From assembly GCA_947625195.1 (NCBI GenBank), contig CANQNK010000010.1, forward strand, positions 1-64,000: DNA of 64,000 nucleotides. The letters run 5' to 3'. This DNA is from an uncultured Clostridia bacterium (GTDB taxonomy: Bacteria; Bacillota; Clostridia; Oscillospirales; Ruminococcaceae). This document shows positions 33,808-42,625 of the stretch, one piece after another. Under the pieces are notes generated by a model. It ran no database searches. It was not told the DNA's origin and worked only from the letters and a program-made list of their open reading frames with translations. A program made the position numbers and the translations under genes. The stretch's first letter is position 1; each line of letters begins with the position of its first letter.

Positions 33808-35325
33808 TCAGTCCTCAATTTTTGATAGAACACCCGGCATTGAGTTTAAAATATCCCTTGGCAGAATACTTCGTTTTGAAAAGTTTTCTGAAAGCTCCTT
33901 GGCGCACCGCCCGAGAATATAAGCCCCCAGCGCTGCCGCTTCTATGGGCTTTACGCTCTGTGCAGCCAGAGCTGCGATAATACCCGCAAGCATATCTCCG
34001 CTTCCGCCTTTTGAAAGAGCGGAATTCCCCTCGGCGATAAGGTATGCGCATTCGCCGTCGTAAACAAACGACTCCCGCGACTTCGAGATCACGGTTACGC
34101 CAAACTTATCGCAGAACCGTACAGTCTCGCCGAGCCTGTCTTTCAGGGTATTGTCAAGACTATTGCCTACAAGCCTTGAAAGCTCGGCAGGGTGAGGAGT
34201 GAGAATAACTCTTGCCTTAGTGTTCTTTAGTATATCTATATTCGGGCAAATTGAGTTTATTCCGTCGGCGTCAATAATTAAAACGCCTTTTGCGTTTTCA
34301 ACTATATTACTTACAAGCTCTGTTGTGTTGGGTGTGTTGCCAAGTCCGCAGCCGATAAGTACACAGGAGGATTTTTCACACTCACTAAGGATTGTTTCCG
34401 TGTTTTCAGCCGATATAGTGCCGTCATAGCACGGTTCAAGAGGCAAAAATGTCGCCTCGGGAATTATTCCGGCAACGGTCTTTGCAACTTCGCTTGTCGT
34501 TATCACCTGAGTAAGTCCGACGCCGCATCTCATAGCCGCACCAGCAGAAAGCACGGCTGCGCCGGTGTATTTGTTGCTTCCGACTATCAGCGATACCCTG
34601 CCGAAGGTACCCTTGTGCGAGTTATCGGGGCGATGCGGTAAAACTTCTCTGGCATTTTTAAGGTCAAATATTTGAGTATTAAAGGAGTTGTCTGCGGCAT
34701 CCGGTATACCGATGTCCCTGACGATTATCTCTCCGCAAAACTCTCTTGCGGGGGAAATAAGACACCCAAGCTTTGCCGCGTGAAAGCTCACGGTTTTGTG
34801 ATATTTGACCGTGCCGCTTGCCGCAAAGCCGTTTATGCAATCCACTCCACTGGGCAGGTCGCAGGCGATTTTATAAGCGCAAGAGTTATTCACCGCAGCA
34901 AATAAATCTGAAATCTTTTGTGAAAACTCACCGTGAAACCCTGTGCCGAAAACGCAGTCCACGATTATTTCAGAATCATTTATTACGGATTCAAAGCCTT
35001 GGTCACCTAGGCGGACAATAGGAATGTCCTTGTCAAGAGCGCAGAATGCCGCCTTTGCAAGAACTGCCTTTACTTCTCCGATAAGCAAAACCGTAGGAGT
35101 AATACCTGAGCATAAAAGCAGATTTGCAGCTACCAGACCGTCTCCGCCGTTATTGCCTGAGCCGACAAGAATAAGGCAGCTTGTTATCATATTTTCATAA
35201 GCATAGCTTTTGATTTCCTCAAAAAGTGCAAAGCCCGCGTTATCCATAAGCTGTTTTAATGAAACACCCAGCTGCTCGGAGCGCTTTTCTGCATTAAGCA
35301 TTTGCTCTTTAGTTAATATTTTCAT
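33808..35325 (-). CDS. nnr: Bifunctional NAD(P)H-hydrate epimerase / ADP-dependent dehydratase
   Basis: A 505-aa metabolite-repair enzyme restoring damaged NAD(P)H-hydrate. The N-terminal epimerase domain (about 1-215) has VGSGNNGGDGLVAANLL and CDLPSGVD. The C-terminal dehydratase domain (about 220-505) has KGTFGRVSLIVGS, GCGLGN, LIIDADGIN, LTPHPAELSRL and GNSALSKGGSGDMLAG. ATG 35325 follows AAAGGGAG; the longer frame has no site. It overlaps the end of acpS by 17 nt, and this pairing is a common gene order. Confidence 0.93.
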   Translation of the reverse strand: MKILTKEQMLNAEKRSEQLGVSLKQLMDNAGFALFEEIKSYAYENMITSCLILVGSGNNGGDGLVAANLLLCSGITPTVLLIGEVKAVLAKAAFCALDKDIPIVRLGDQGFESVINDSEIIVDCVFGTGFHGEFSQKISDLFAAVNNSCAYKIACDLPSGVDCINGFAASGTVKYHKTVSFHAAKLGCLISPAREFCGEIIVRDIGIPDAADNSFNTQIFDLKNAREVLPHRPDNSHKGTFGRVSLIVGSNKYTGAAVLSAGAAMRCGVGLTQVITTSEVAKTVAGIIPEATFLPLEPCYDGTISAENTETILSECEKSSCVLIGCGLGNTPNTTELVSNIVENAKGVLIIDADGINSICPNIDILKNTKARVILTPHPAELSRLVGNSLDNTLKDRLGETVRFCDKFGVTVISKSRESFVYDGECAYLIAEGNSALSKGGSGDMLAGIIAALAAQSVKPIEAAALGAYILGRCAKELSENFSKRSILPRDILNSMPGVLSKIED

Positions 35326-35689
35326 TATTCTCCCTTTCAAATGCAATTACCGTTGCGATTGCTAGCGCTTTTGTATGACTTATGCTAACGTCAAAGCATA
35401 AGCCATCTGCCGCTTTGACAGCCTTTCCGGAAAGCTTTATATAAGGCTTTCCCAATGAATTGCGCAAAACTTCAACTTCTGTCAGCAAAAAGTTCCTTAC
35501 TCCCGTACCAAGAGCTTTTGAAAAGGCCTCCTTGGCTGCCCAGTTTCCGGCGTAAGACTCAAAGCGGTTTTTCTTTGCGTCAATCAGTGCTATCTCGTCG
35601 GGAGAGAATACCCGAGCCTTAAAGTGCTCGCATAAAAGGCTTTTTTTGATTCTCTCAACCTCCACTATATCCGTTCCGATTCTGTACAT
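35309..35689 (-). CDS. acpS: Holo-[acyl-carrier-protein] synthase
   Basis: A 126-aa phosphopantetheinyl transferase that activates ACP for fatty acid synthesis. Motifs: IGTDIVEVERIKKSL (Mg-binding Asp), NWAAKEAFSKALGTG and the C-terminal VSISHTKALAIATVI. The size is normal. It lies 5 bp after the DUF6106 gene and overlaps nnr by 17 nt. Confidence 0.95.
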   Translation of the reverse strand: MYRIGTDIVEVERIKKSLLCEHFKARVFSPDEIALIDAKKNRFESYAGNWAAKEAFSKALGTGVRNFLLTEVEVLRNSLGKPYIKLSGKAVKAADGLCFDVSISHTKALAIATVIAFERENNENIN

Positions 35690-35694
35690 ATGCG

Positions 35695-36198
35695 TTAAGT
35701 CCTCTTTGCCGTGCGGGGAATATAACGTTCAACAAGTGAAAGCATATCCTCGTTGGGAGTGAAAATAAGCCGTGTATCGCCAAGCTCATTGTGACGAAAA
35801 TCCATATAATAGCTAAGCTTACTTTCGCGATCGCTTACATCAACCACGGAATAGTTTGCGTCTGCCGCGGTATTCAATTTGCCGAAAGCGGTTGCGCTTT
35901 TGACCTCTATAGTTATAAGACGTTTTCTTTTTCTTTGTCCCATTATTTTATCAACATCTATTTCGCCGTTTGTAAAAATGTATTCATACTCCGTATAAAA
36001 GCCGCTGAGTATATAGTATGTCCCCCACAAAGCCACTGCTGCAAGAATCAGTCCGACAAAAATATTGCCCAAAAAGTTTATCGATAAAAACACCAGAAGT
36101 GAAGCTGCCACCACTCCTGCAACGGTTACAAGAAGTCTTTTTCTAGTGTCTGACGGATCTTTTCCTTTAGCTACCAGTTGTTCTTTAAAGTTTTCCAT
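35695..36198 (-). CDS. DUF6106-like membrane protein
   Basis: A 167-aa protein starting at ATG 36198 behind GAGGAG (an upstream in-frame codon at 36213 is unlikely). Two membrane helices (about 25-68) are followed by a cytoplasmic domain with YTEYEYIFTNGEIDVDKIMGQRKRKR and LIFTPNEDMLSLVERYIPR, as in the DUF6106 family. Function is unknown; the soluble part resembles PH-like YcxB/bPH domains. It is the first gene of the acpS operon, with a promoter at 36234-36262. Confidence 0.75.
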   Translation of the reverse strand: MENFKEQLVAKGKDPSDTRKRLLVTVAGVVAASLLVFLSINFLGNIFVGLILAAVALWGTYYILSGFYTEYEYIFTNGEIDVDKIMGQRKRKRLITIEVKSATAFGKLNTAADANYSVVDVSDRESKLSYYMDFRHNELGDTRLIFTPNEDMLSLVERYIPRTAKRT

Positions 36199-36233
36199 TT
36201 TTATTCTCCTCAAGATAAATAATCCTTATTTAC

Positions 36234-36262
36234 ATTCTAACATATTTTTTCTGAAACTGCAA
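36234..36262 (-). promoter_or_regulatory. Promoter of the DUF6106-acpS-nnr operon
   Basis: Complement strand: TTGCAG (36257-36262), 17-bp spacer, TAGAAT (36234-36239). Confidence 0.75.
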
Positions 36263-36321
36263 CGGTTTTGCGAATGAGGCTAGCTTTTGTCTGTTTATAA
36301 ATCTGCATACAAACGCCATGT

Positions 36322-36350
36322 TTGCATTATCCGCTGATTTGTGCTACAAT
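36322..36350 (+). promoter_or_regulatory. Promoter of dtd
   Basis: TTGCAT (36322-36327), 17-bp spacer, TACAAT (36345-36350), with TG upstream of the -10. It is divergent from the acpS operon. Confidence 0.75.
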
Positions 36351-36376
36351 AATAAAAAACAACGGAGGAAAACATC

Positions 36377-36814
36377 TTGAGGCTTGTGGTGCAAAGAGTT
36401 CTGTCGGCGTCAGTTGAGGTAGACGGAAAGACTGTCGGAGAGATAAATAAGGGGTATCTGGTTCTGATCGGTGCAGGTGCCGGAGATACTGAGGCTGATT
36501 GCGAGCGCCTTTCAAATAAGCTTGTAAATCTGCGAATATTTTCAGATGAAAACGACAAGATCAATCTGTCGTTAAACGACGTTAATGGAGAGCTTCTGAT
36601 AGTTTCGCAGTTTACCCTGTACGCAGACTGCAAAAAGGGCAACCGACCTAGTTTTGTTGACGCGGAAAAGCCGGACAGAGCAAATGAGCTTTATGAACAT
36701 TTCGTAGCTCTTTGCCGGCAAAAGACAGGCAGAAAGGTCAGCACGGGAATTTTCGGGGCGGATATGAAGGTATCCCTGATAAACGACGGGCCGTTTACCG
36801 TTATTTTGGAATAA
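36377..36814 (+). CDS. dtd: D-aminoacyl-tRNA deacylase
   Basis: A 145-aa enzyme that hydrolyses D-amino acids from mischarged tRNA. The family blocks [45 protein letters not shown] and the terminal [20 protein letters not shown] are intact, including the catalytic-site SQFTL and GP-type motifs. TTG 36377 is 7 nt after CGGAGGAA. Confidence 0.96.
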   Translation: MRLVVQRVLSASVEVDGKTVGEINKGYLVLIGAGAGDTEADCERLSNKLVNLRIFSDENDKINLSLNDVNGELLIVSQFTLYADCKKGNRPSFVDAEKPDRANELYEHFVALCRQKTGRKVSTGIFGADMKVSLINDGPFTVILE

Positions 36815-36878
36815 TTCAGAATGAACAAAATGTCCGTAATCATATTCTTTTAAAAAGAGTATGAGGAGGACTTTTTTG

Positions 36879-37577
36879 ATGCTTTCTTTTTTGCAGTATA
36901 TTTTTTCAAATATTTTAATTTTTGCGCTTCACCTTGACAAAAACATGGCGTTTCCAAAGCCGCTCAGCGAAAAGGAGGAGCGCGAATGTTTTGAAAAGGT
37001 GGCGCAGGGAGATAAAGACGCAAGGATAAAAATAATAGAGCACAACTTGAGGCTTGTAGCTCACATAGTAAAAAAATATTCGACGTCAACATCAGACAAC
37101 GAGGACTTGATTTCCATAGGAACGATAGGTCTTATGAAAGCGGTTGCTACTTACAATTACCTTAAAGGAACCAGATTTGCAACTTACGCCAGCAAGTGTG
37201 TTGAAAATGAGATACTTATGTATTTCCGTTCTCTTAAAAAGACTGCGTCGGAAGTGTATTTTGACGATCCTATAGACACCGACAAGGACGGTAACACACT
37301 TACGCTTATTGACATCATTGCAGGCGATGACAATATCATCGACAGGATAGATCTTTCAATACGCACAAAACAGCTTTACACCTTTATAGAGAATTCGCTT
37401 GACAGCAGAGAGCGGGAGATAATAATAATGCGCTACGGGCTTTTTGGAAAAACTCCTCTTACGCAGAGGGAGGTGGCAAAAAAATTCAAGATTTCAAGAA
37501 GCTATGTATCTCGAATTGAAAAAAAGGCCCTGATGAAGCTGAAAGAAAAATTTGATAGAAAAGGTGAATACAATTAA
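36879..37577 (+). CDS. sigK: Sporulation sigma factor SigK (intact, unsplit)
   Basis: A 232-aa sigma-70 family protein closely resembling B. subtilis pro-SigK. It has a hydrophobic N-terminal pro-sequence (MLSFLQYIFSNILIFALHLD), then AFPKPLSEKEE, region 2 (HNLRLVAHIVKKY, EDLISIGTIGLMKAV, GTRFATYASKCVENEILM), DPIDTDKDGNTLTLIDI and region 4 (REVAKKFKISRSYVSRIEKKAL). ATG 36879 follows GAGGAGGA; an upstream in-frame ATG overlaps that site. No skin-type insertion interrupts it. CATATTCT at 36841 with GAATGAA 15 bp upstream loosely resembles a SigE promoter (weak inference). Confidence 0.93.
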   Translation: MLSFLQYIFSNILIFALHLDKNMAFPKPLSEKEERECFEKVAQGDKDARIKIIEHNLRLVAHIVKKYSTSTSDNEDLISIGTIGLMKAVATYNYLKGTRFATYASKCVENEILMYFRSLKKTASEVYFDDPIDTDKDGNTLTLIDIIAGDDNIIDRIDLSIRTKQLYTFIENSLDSREREIIIMRYGLFGKTPLTQREVAKKFKISRSYVSRIEKKALMKLKEKFDRKGEYN

Positions 37578-37630
37578 AAAAACTGTTAAAACTATCCTTG
37601 AGGAAAATAAATCGAAGGGATGTTTTATAC

Positions 37631-38311
37631 ATGAAAAAGGACAGCGGAAAACTTACGGGCATACTAAATGCGGTAAAGGCCAGAAGAGCAATACTGATAG
37701 TTTTAGCGGCGTTTTTGCTGATAGGGCTTATAAGCTACTGGTCTTACCAAAAGACAATGACAAAGCTTTTGAACAACGAAATACTGACGGGACAAAACGT
37801 AAACAACGTTGCAGCAGATATAGCCAAGGAGGACGTGACCGATGAACCCACACATGAATCTACAACCGAGGCGCCTCCGGCAACAGAGCCGTCTAACAGT
37901 ATGGGCTTTGAGATGCCGCTTGAAGGAGAGCTTACAAACGGTTTTTCAAACGGAGATCTTGTAAAAAGCGAAACGCTGGGATACTGGCTTACTCACGACG
38001 GAGTTGATATAAAGGCGGAAAACGGAACTGCGGTATTATCCGCAGGAGAGGGTGTTGTTGAAGACGTATACGATGATCCGCTTTGGGGAACGTGCGTAGT
38101 GATCGACCACAAAAACGGAGTAAAAAGCTATTACTTCGGGCTTAACAAAGATCTAGACGTATCCGAAGGAGATGAAATCGTAACTGGGCAGAAGATAGGT
38201 ACCGTGGGAGAAACTGCGGAAATTGAAAGCAAGCTGGGTGCGCATCTTCACTTTGCGATGAAGCAAAACGACGAGTGGATAGACCCCGTGCTATATGTAA
38301 ACGACAATTAA
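37631..38311 (+). CDS. M23 peptidase-domain membrane protein (SpoIIQ-like)
   Basis: A 226-aa protein with one N-terminal membrane helix (about 20-42), a Thr/Glu/Pro-rich spacer and a LytM/M23 domain (about 105-225) with THDGVDIKA (HxxxD) and AHLHFAM (HxH), so the zinc ligands appear intact. In B. subtilis SpoIIQ the LytM site is degenerate; clostridial SpoIIQ can be active. Its position 50 bp after sigK supports a sporulation role in the forespore channel, but this is inference. ATG 37631 is preceded by AAGGGA. Confidence 0.8.
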   Translation: MKKDSGKLTGILNAVKARRAILIVLAAFLLIGLISYWSYQKTMTKLLNNEILTGQNVNNVAADIAKEDVTDEPTHESTTEAPPATEPSNSMGFEMPLEGELTNGFSNGDLVKSETLGYWLTHDGVDIKAENGTAVLSAGEGVVEDVYDDPLWGTCVVIDHKNGVKSYYFGLNKDLDVSEGDEIVTGQKIGTVGETAEIESKLGAHLHFAMKQNDEWIDPVLYVNDN

Positions 38312-38313
38312 GA

Positions 38314-38340
38314 AAGCGGCAGGAGTTTCTCCTGCCGCTT
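38314..38340 (+). terminator. Bidirectional terminator hairpin
   Basis: Perfect stem AAGCGGCAGGAG / CTCCTGCCGCTT with a 3-nt loop, between the M23 gene and the converging zinc-ribbon gene. Confidence 0.85.
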
Positions 38341-38351
38341 AAATCTTTTGT

Positions 38352-40037
38352 TTATTCTGTCCCGCCGATGGCTTCAGAGCGCTCATCACCGTTTGTTTTT
38401 TCCGCCTTTTCGGCAGTGGCGGTGGTAGTTGTTTTGGTAGTTACGTTAAAGTTATTTACCGGGGAAGACAAGGTTTTAAGCTCGCTTATATTATAGTCGG
38501 TTTTGTCAATGCGTATGTACTTATCTAAAAGTATATCCTTATCCTGATTTGTATCCTCGGTTGGGAGGGTGGTAAAGTAAAGCTTTCCGTCCGGGGTTTT
38601 ATAGATATTCTCCGAAACAAATACCATGTATAGTGTATTGCTGTCGGTATTTATCTTATAAACTTCGTAGTATTTGTTATAAGCTATGTCCTTGGCCTTG
38701 TCTTTTTTTATGCCGAGATAGCAGTTTATAAGCTGTATTTTATTTTGCCCCGTCATAAACCGGGACAGCGCGGCAGCAAAGCTTTCGGAAACATTGTTTT
38801 GGTCGAAGTCACCGGAATTTTTCACATACTTTGAAACGTTGTCGGGAACGGTATATGTTCTTTCATCCTTCAGCAGTACGTAACCGGCGCTTTGAAGGTC
38901 TTGGTCCGTGTATTGTCTGCCGTCAGCAGTTTTGTAAACCGCCTTAACGTGAATAACCTGACCTGAAGCCAGATTCTCCTTGACGTCCGCCTCAAAGTTA
39001 AAGTAGGTGTTGACAGCTCTTAAGGCTTTGCTTGTGTCATAGCCGGTAATATACAGATACGGGTCTATGCCGTCAAAAAGCACCTCTACGTTTTCAAACG
39101 GGTCCAGCGTGTTTACCGAGCTTAATCTGCCTACCGTGATATTTTTTCTGGATTCTTTACTGACGGAGTAAAACCGTCCGCCGTACTCTATCGTACCGGA
39201 TGCGTCGTCATAGCTGTTGCCCTTGTATTTTGCCGTAACGGTTAATGTGTCTCCCTCACTTAAATTAGTATTCGGAGAAACCGAGAAGTCGAAGTTGTCA
39301 AGCACAATATCCGAGCACTTTGACATATCTATAGATACCTTACCGTATTCCTCAACGCCTGTGAATATGTAGTTGAGATCTTTGAAGGGGTCAAGAGTCG
39401 AAGAATCGGTTAGTCCTATTACCTTTATGTCAAAATCGGTGTTTTCAAGTCTGACGCCTTTTTTGAGAAACTTCCAGCTGTTGTAGCTTACATCTACTTT
39501 AATAACGTCTCCGTTTTTTATATTGTCTTTTTTAGAAAGGGTGGTGCCGGTGTGGATTATTCCGTCAACAGTGGTTTTATAAGTCTCGTCTCTGGGGTCG
39601 TCCGCAATGTAAATATACTTTTTCAAAAGTGTTTGAAGCTCTTTTGCACGTTCGGTGTCGGTGCCGAAAACCTCGCTTAGCTTTGGCGTGCCGTCCTCTC
39701 CGTTTTCGGTAGCAGTAAATAAATTCAGGTCCTCGTTGAAGGTAACATATCCTATGCCGGAGTGGTTGCTGCCGTCAAAGTGAACTGACAAAAGCTCCTT
39801 GCAGTCAAACGAAGTAAACGCATATCTGTATGTAAGCCAAAGCCCCACCGCAACTATTACCAGAGCAAGAACGATCCATATCGCAATTACAATTACTCCA
39901 AGCGCGCTTTTTTTTCTTTTTTTAGGCTTGTCCTTTTTCTGTTCGCTTACGGTAGTGTTGCAAAACGGACATATCTTAGCGCTTAAAGGAATTTCCTCTT
40001 TGCAGCTTTCACACAACAATTTTTTTTCTTTAGCCAT
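38352..40037 (-). CDS. Zinc-ribbon membrane protein with three repeated extracellular modules
   Basis: A 561-aa protein from ATG 40037 (GGAGG upstream). An N-terminal zinc ribbon (CESCKEEIPLSAKICPFC) is followed by a basic segment, one membrane helix (about 47-72) and a long extracellular part. The latter holds three related modules. Two carry an LDPF...F-G-x-x-Y core (TLDPFKDLNYIFTGVEEYG; TLDPFENVEVLFDGIDPY) and a GD-type strand pair (NGDVIKVDVSY, EGDTLTVTAKY, SGQVIHVKAVY). The end is a Thr/Ala-rich tail. I do not recognise the module. The zinc-ribbon/TM layout recurs in the 51-56 kb proteins. Confidence 0.75.
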   Translation of the reverse strand: MAKEKKLLCESCKEEIPLSAKICPFCNTTVSEQKKDKPKKRKKSALGVIVIAIWIVLALVIVAVGLWLTYRYAFTSFDCKELLSVHFDGSNHSGIGYVTFNEDLNLFTATENGEDGTPKLSEVFGTDTERAKELQTLLKKYIYIADDPRDETYKTTVDGIIHTGTTLSKKDNIKNGDVIKVDVSYNSWKFLKKGVRLENTDFDIKVIGLTDSSTLDPFKDLNYIFTGVEEYGKVSIDMSKCSDIVLDNFDFSVSPNTNLSEGDTLTVTAKYKGNSYDDASGTIEYGGRFYSVSKESRKNITVGRLSSVNTLDPFENVEVLFDGIDPYLYITGYDTSKALRAVNTYFNFEADVKENLASGQVIHVKAVYKTADGRQYTDQDLQSAGYVLLKDERTYTVPDNVSKYVKNSGDFDQNNVSESFAAALSRFMTGQNKIQLINCYLGIKKDKAKDIAYNKYYEVYKINTDSNTLYMVFVSENIYKTPDGKLYFTTLPTEDTNQDKDILLDKYIRIDKTDYNISELKTLSSPVNNFNVTTKTTTTATAEKAEKTNGDERSEAIGGTE

Positions 40038-40077
40038 TATGAGCCTCCGCAATTTTCGCCATTATTCTACGCTTTTA

Positions 40078-40106
40078 ATTATACCGCCTACGGGTGTAAA
40101 AGTCAA
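40078..40106 (-). promoter_or_regulatory. Promoter of the zinc-ribbon repeat protein gene
   Basis: Complement strand: TTGACT (40101-40106), 17-bp spacer, TATAAT (40078-40083). Confidence 0.85.
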
Positions 40107-40115
40107 TTATTTTGC

Positions 40116-40144
40116 TTGACATAAATGCCGTTAGAGTGTATACT
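40116..40144 (+). promoter_or_regulatory. Promoter of the GH13 amylase gene
   Basis: TTGACA (40116-40121), 17-bp spacer, TATACT (40139-40144). It is divergent from the promoter at 40078, with only 9 bp between the two -35 boxes. Confidence 0.88.
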
Positions 40145-40177
40145 TGATAAAAAATATGGAGTTTAGGAGAGATAAAA

Positions 40178-41488
40178 ATGTGGGCGTATGAAAGCGTATT
40201 TTATCAGATATATCCGCTGGGGTTCTGCGCAGCGCCGTTTGAAAATGACGGAGTTTTGACAAACAGGATAAAGAAGGTATCGGAATGGATACCTCATATA
40301 AAAAAGCTCGGTGCAGATGCTATATACTTTTCACCGGTCTTTGAATCTGACAGTCACGGCTATAACACAAGAGATTACAAAAAAATTGACACGCGTCTTG
40401 GCACGAACGACGATTTCAAATCTGTATGCAAAGCGCTTCACAAAGAGGGAATAAGGATAGTGCTCGACGGGGTGTTCAACCATGTGGGCAGAGGCTTCTG
40501 GGCGTTTCAGGACGTGCTCCGAAACAGAGAAAGCTCTCCTTACCGCTATTGGTTCAACATAGATTTTAACGGTAACTCTCCCTACTCGGACGGCCTTTGG
40601 TACGAGGGCTGGGAGGGCCATTACGACCTTGTAAAGCTCAACTTAAGAAACGAAGAGGTCATAAGCCACATATTTGACTGCGTAAGAACCTGGGTGGAGG
40701 AGTTTGACATAGACGGGCTGCGCCTTGATGTGGCGTATATGATAGATAGGGAATTCCTTCGCCGCTTAAGAGGTTTTTGCGACAGTTTAAAGGAGGAGTT
40801 TGTACTTATCGGAGAGATGATCCACGGCGATTACACGCAGATAGTAAACGACTCGATGCTGCACAGCGCGACTAATTACGAATGCTACAAGGGGCTTTAT
40901 TCAAGCTTTAACAGTATGAATATGTTTGAGATATGCCATTCGCTGAAAAACCAGTTCGGACCGGAGAGCTGGTGCCGCTACCGCGGAATGCACCTTTTAT
41001 GTTTTGCGGACAATCACGATGTATCAAGAATAGCAAGTGTTCTGACAAACGAGCGGCACCTTCCGCTCTTGTACACGCTTATGTTTGCAATGCCGGGAAT
41101 ACCCTGCATCTATTACGGAAGCGAGTGGGGAGCAAAGGCAGATAAAAAGGACGGGGATTCCGCGTTAAGAGCATCCTTTGAAGAGCCTGTGTTTAACGGA
41201 CTCAGCGAGTATATATCAAGGCTTGCTAAAATAAAAAAGCAATCTTTAGCGCTTAATTACGGAAGCCTGTCGGTTCCTGTTCTTACAAATAAGCAGTGCA
41301 TTATTGAGCGAAAGGCGGATGGAGAGAGAATACTCGCCTGCATAAATGCGGATTCAGAGGGATACACGGCTCACTTTCACGTAGGCTGCAAAGAGGCGGT
41401 CGACCTTATAACGGGTGAAAGATTTGATTTTGGCGGCGGAACAAGATTGCCGGCTTATACAGGATTGATATTAAAGTGCGAAAATTAA
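40178..41488 (+). CDS. Intracellular GH13 alpha-amylase family hydrolase
   Basis: A 436-aa TIM-barrel glycosidase without a signal peptide. All GH13 blocks are present: DGVFNHVG, GLRLDVAY (nucleophile Asp184), LIGEMIHGD (acid/base Glu213) and FADNHDVSR (Asp281). It is shorter than cyclomaltodextrinase and lacks an N-terminal starch-binding domain. It likely trims imported maltodextrins. Its own promoter lies at 40116-40144. No sugar transporter or regulator is adjacent. Confidence 0.9.
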   Translation: MWAYESVFYQIYPLGFCAAPFENDGVLTNRIKKVSEWIPHIKKLGADAIYFSPVFESDSHGYNTRDYKKIDTRLGTNDDFKSVCKALHKEGIRIVLDGVFNHVGRGFWAFQDVLRNRESSPYRYWFNIDFNGNSPYSDGLWYEGWEGHYDLVKLNLRNEEVISHIFDCVRTWVEEFDIDGLRLDVAYMIDREFLRRLRGFCDSLKEEFVLIGEMIHGDYTQIVNDSMLHSATNYECYKGLYSSFNSMNMFEICHSLKNQFGPESWCRYRGMHLLCFADNHDVSRIASVLTNERHLPLLYTLMFAMPGIPCIYYGSEWGAKADKKDGDSALRASFEEPVFNGLSEYISRLAKIKKQSLALNYGSLSVPVLTNKQCIIERKADGERILACINADSEGYTAHFHVGCKEAVDLITGERFDFGGGTRLPAYTGLILKCEN

Positions 41489-41696
41489 CCGTATAAATAT
41501 GTTATCATTATTTGAGGCATCAGACTTTAACGCTTTTTTGCGTAAACAACCCCGCCCAGGCGCTGAACGGCTCAGTTTGCTACGATTTTTAACGCCATAA
41601 GCAGTAAAGATTTTATAATTTTTGTATCATTTGCATAATATTGTCGTTTTTATTTGGACAAACTATGTAAAAAAGGTTGATTTAGCTACTTAAACC

Positions 41697-41725
41697 TTGA
41701 CTTTTAGGGGGTTTGGGAGTATACT
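41697..41725 (+). promoter_or_regulatory. Promoter of the HU gene
   Basis: TTGACT (41697-41702), 17-bp spacer rich in G (TAGGGGGTTTGGG), TATACT (41720-41725). Confidence 0.85.
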
Positions 41726-41761
41726 TTAAGCATAAAATTTTAAGAAGATGGAGGATAAGTT

Positions 41762-42037
41762 ATGACCAAGGCAGAACTAATTGATGCAATTGCCGCAAAC
41801 GGCGATTACTCAAAGAAAGACGCAGAGAAGGCTCTTAAAACTGTTGTAGATACGATTACAGCATCACTCACAAAGGGTGAGAAGATTTCTCTGGTAGGAT
41901 TCGGCACTTTTGAGGTTAAGGAGAGAGCAGCAAAAACTGCAATTAACCCCAGAACTAAGGAAACAATCAATGTTCCTGCAAAGAAGGTTCCTACTTTCAA
42001 GGCCGGAAAGGGACTTAAGGACGCTGTAGCTGAATAG
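41762..42037 (+). CDS. HU family DNA-binding protein
   Basis: A 91-aa histone-like protein. MTKAELIDAIAANGDYSKKDAEKAL, EKISLVGFGTFEVKERAAKT and the DNA-binding arm INPRTKETINVPAKKVPTFK are diagnostic. It compacts and bends DNA as a dimer. The strong promoter and GGAGG site suggest high expression. It is followed 29 bp later by the DUF6465 protein, likely co-transcribed. Confidence 0.97.
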   Translation: MTKAELIDAIAANGDYSKKDAEKALKTVVDTITASLTKGEKISLVGFGTFEVKERAAKTAINPRTKETINVPAKKVPTFKAGKGLKDAVAE

Positions 42038-42066
42038 CAGCTTGCGTCAGGAAAGGGTGGTTTATT

Positions 42067-42441
42067 ATGGCTACAACTAAGAAGACAGAAGAAAAAATGG
42101 CAATTGAGGCGCAGGCTCCAAAGGCATCGGCAAAGGCTGCTGCAAAAAAGGCTCCTGCAAAGAAGGTTGCTGCAAAGAAAGCGCCGGCAAATAAGGCTGA
42201 GGTTAAGAAGCCAGCTGCAAAGACGGCTCCTGCGAAGAAGGAAGCTGCTGTTAAGACAAACGTAGTTGTTGAATTTTACGGCAAGCAAATCATCGCAACG
42301 GACGTAGTTGCTGCTTGTGAGGCTGCTTACAAGGCTGAGAACAAGGCTGCTGTTAAGTCTATCGACGTTTATGTAAAGCCGGAAGACAATGCTGCTTACT
42401 ATGTTGTTAATGCAAAGGTAGCAGGAAAGATCGATCTTTAA
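42067..42441 (+). CDS. DUF6465 protein with histone H1-like Lys/Ala/Pro tail
   Basis: A 124-aa protein. The N-terminal half (about 1-65) is a Lys/Ala/Pro-rich tail with repeated KKAPAKK- and AAKKAPA-type units, like eukaryotic histone H1 or bacterial Hc1-type tails. The C-terminal half (about 65-124) is a compact domain (VVVEFYGKQIIATDVVAACE, SIDVYVKPEDNAAYYVVNAK) matching DUF6465. DNA binding through the basic tail is inferred, and pairing with HU supports a nucleoid role. A terminator follows. Confidence 0.85.
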   Translation: MATTKKTEEKMAIEAQAPKASAKAAAKKAPAKKVAAKKAPANKAEVKKPAAKTAPAKKEAAVKTNVVVEFYGKQIIATDVVAACEAAYKAENKAAVKSIDVYVKPEDNAAYYVVNAKVAGKIDL

Positions 42442-42466
42442 TCGACCCTTACTCAAAAGTCATATG

Positions 42467-42497
42467 TAAAAGCGTCTGAATCTCAGGCGCTTTTGTT
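42467..42497 (+). terminator. Terminator of the HU/DUF6465 operon
   Basis: AAAAGCGTCTGA / TCAGGCGCTTTT (one G-T pair) with a short loop and TTGTTTC. Confidence 0.85.
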
Positions 42498-42625
42498 TCT
42501 TATGCAGATAAAGTCGAAAGCATTAAAGTTGCAAATGCAACAGTGAAAATTTCCTTATTGTGGTATTATTTTATCGGGGATATAATTCCTCATACAGAGG
42601 TTAATTTAATAAGGAGGTAAATAAT

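Noticed and set aside
40933-41145. A 70-aa + strand ORF inside the amylase gene
   Set aside because: It is out of frame inside conserved GH13 blocks and has no start signal.
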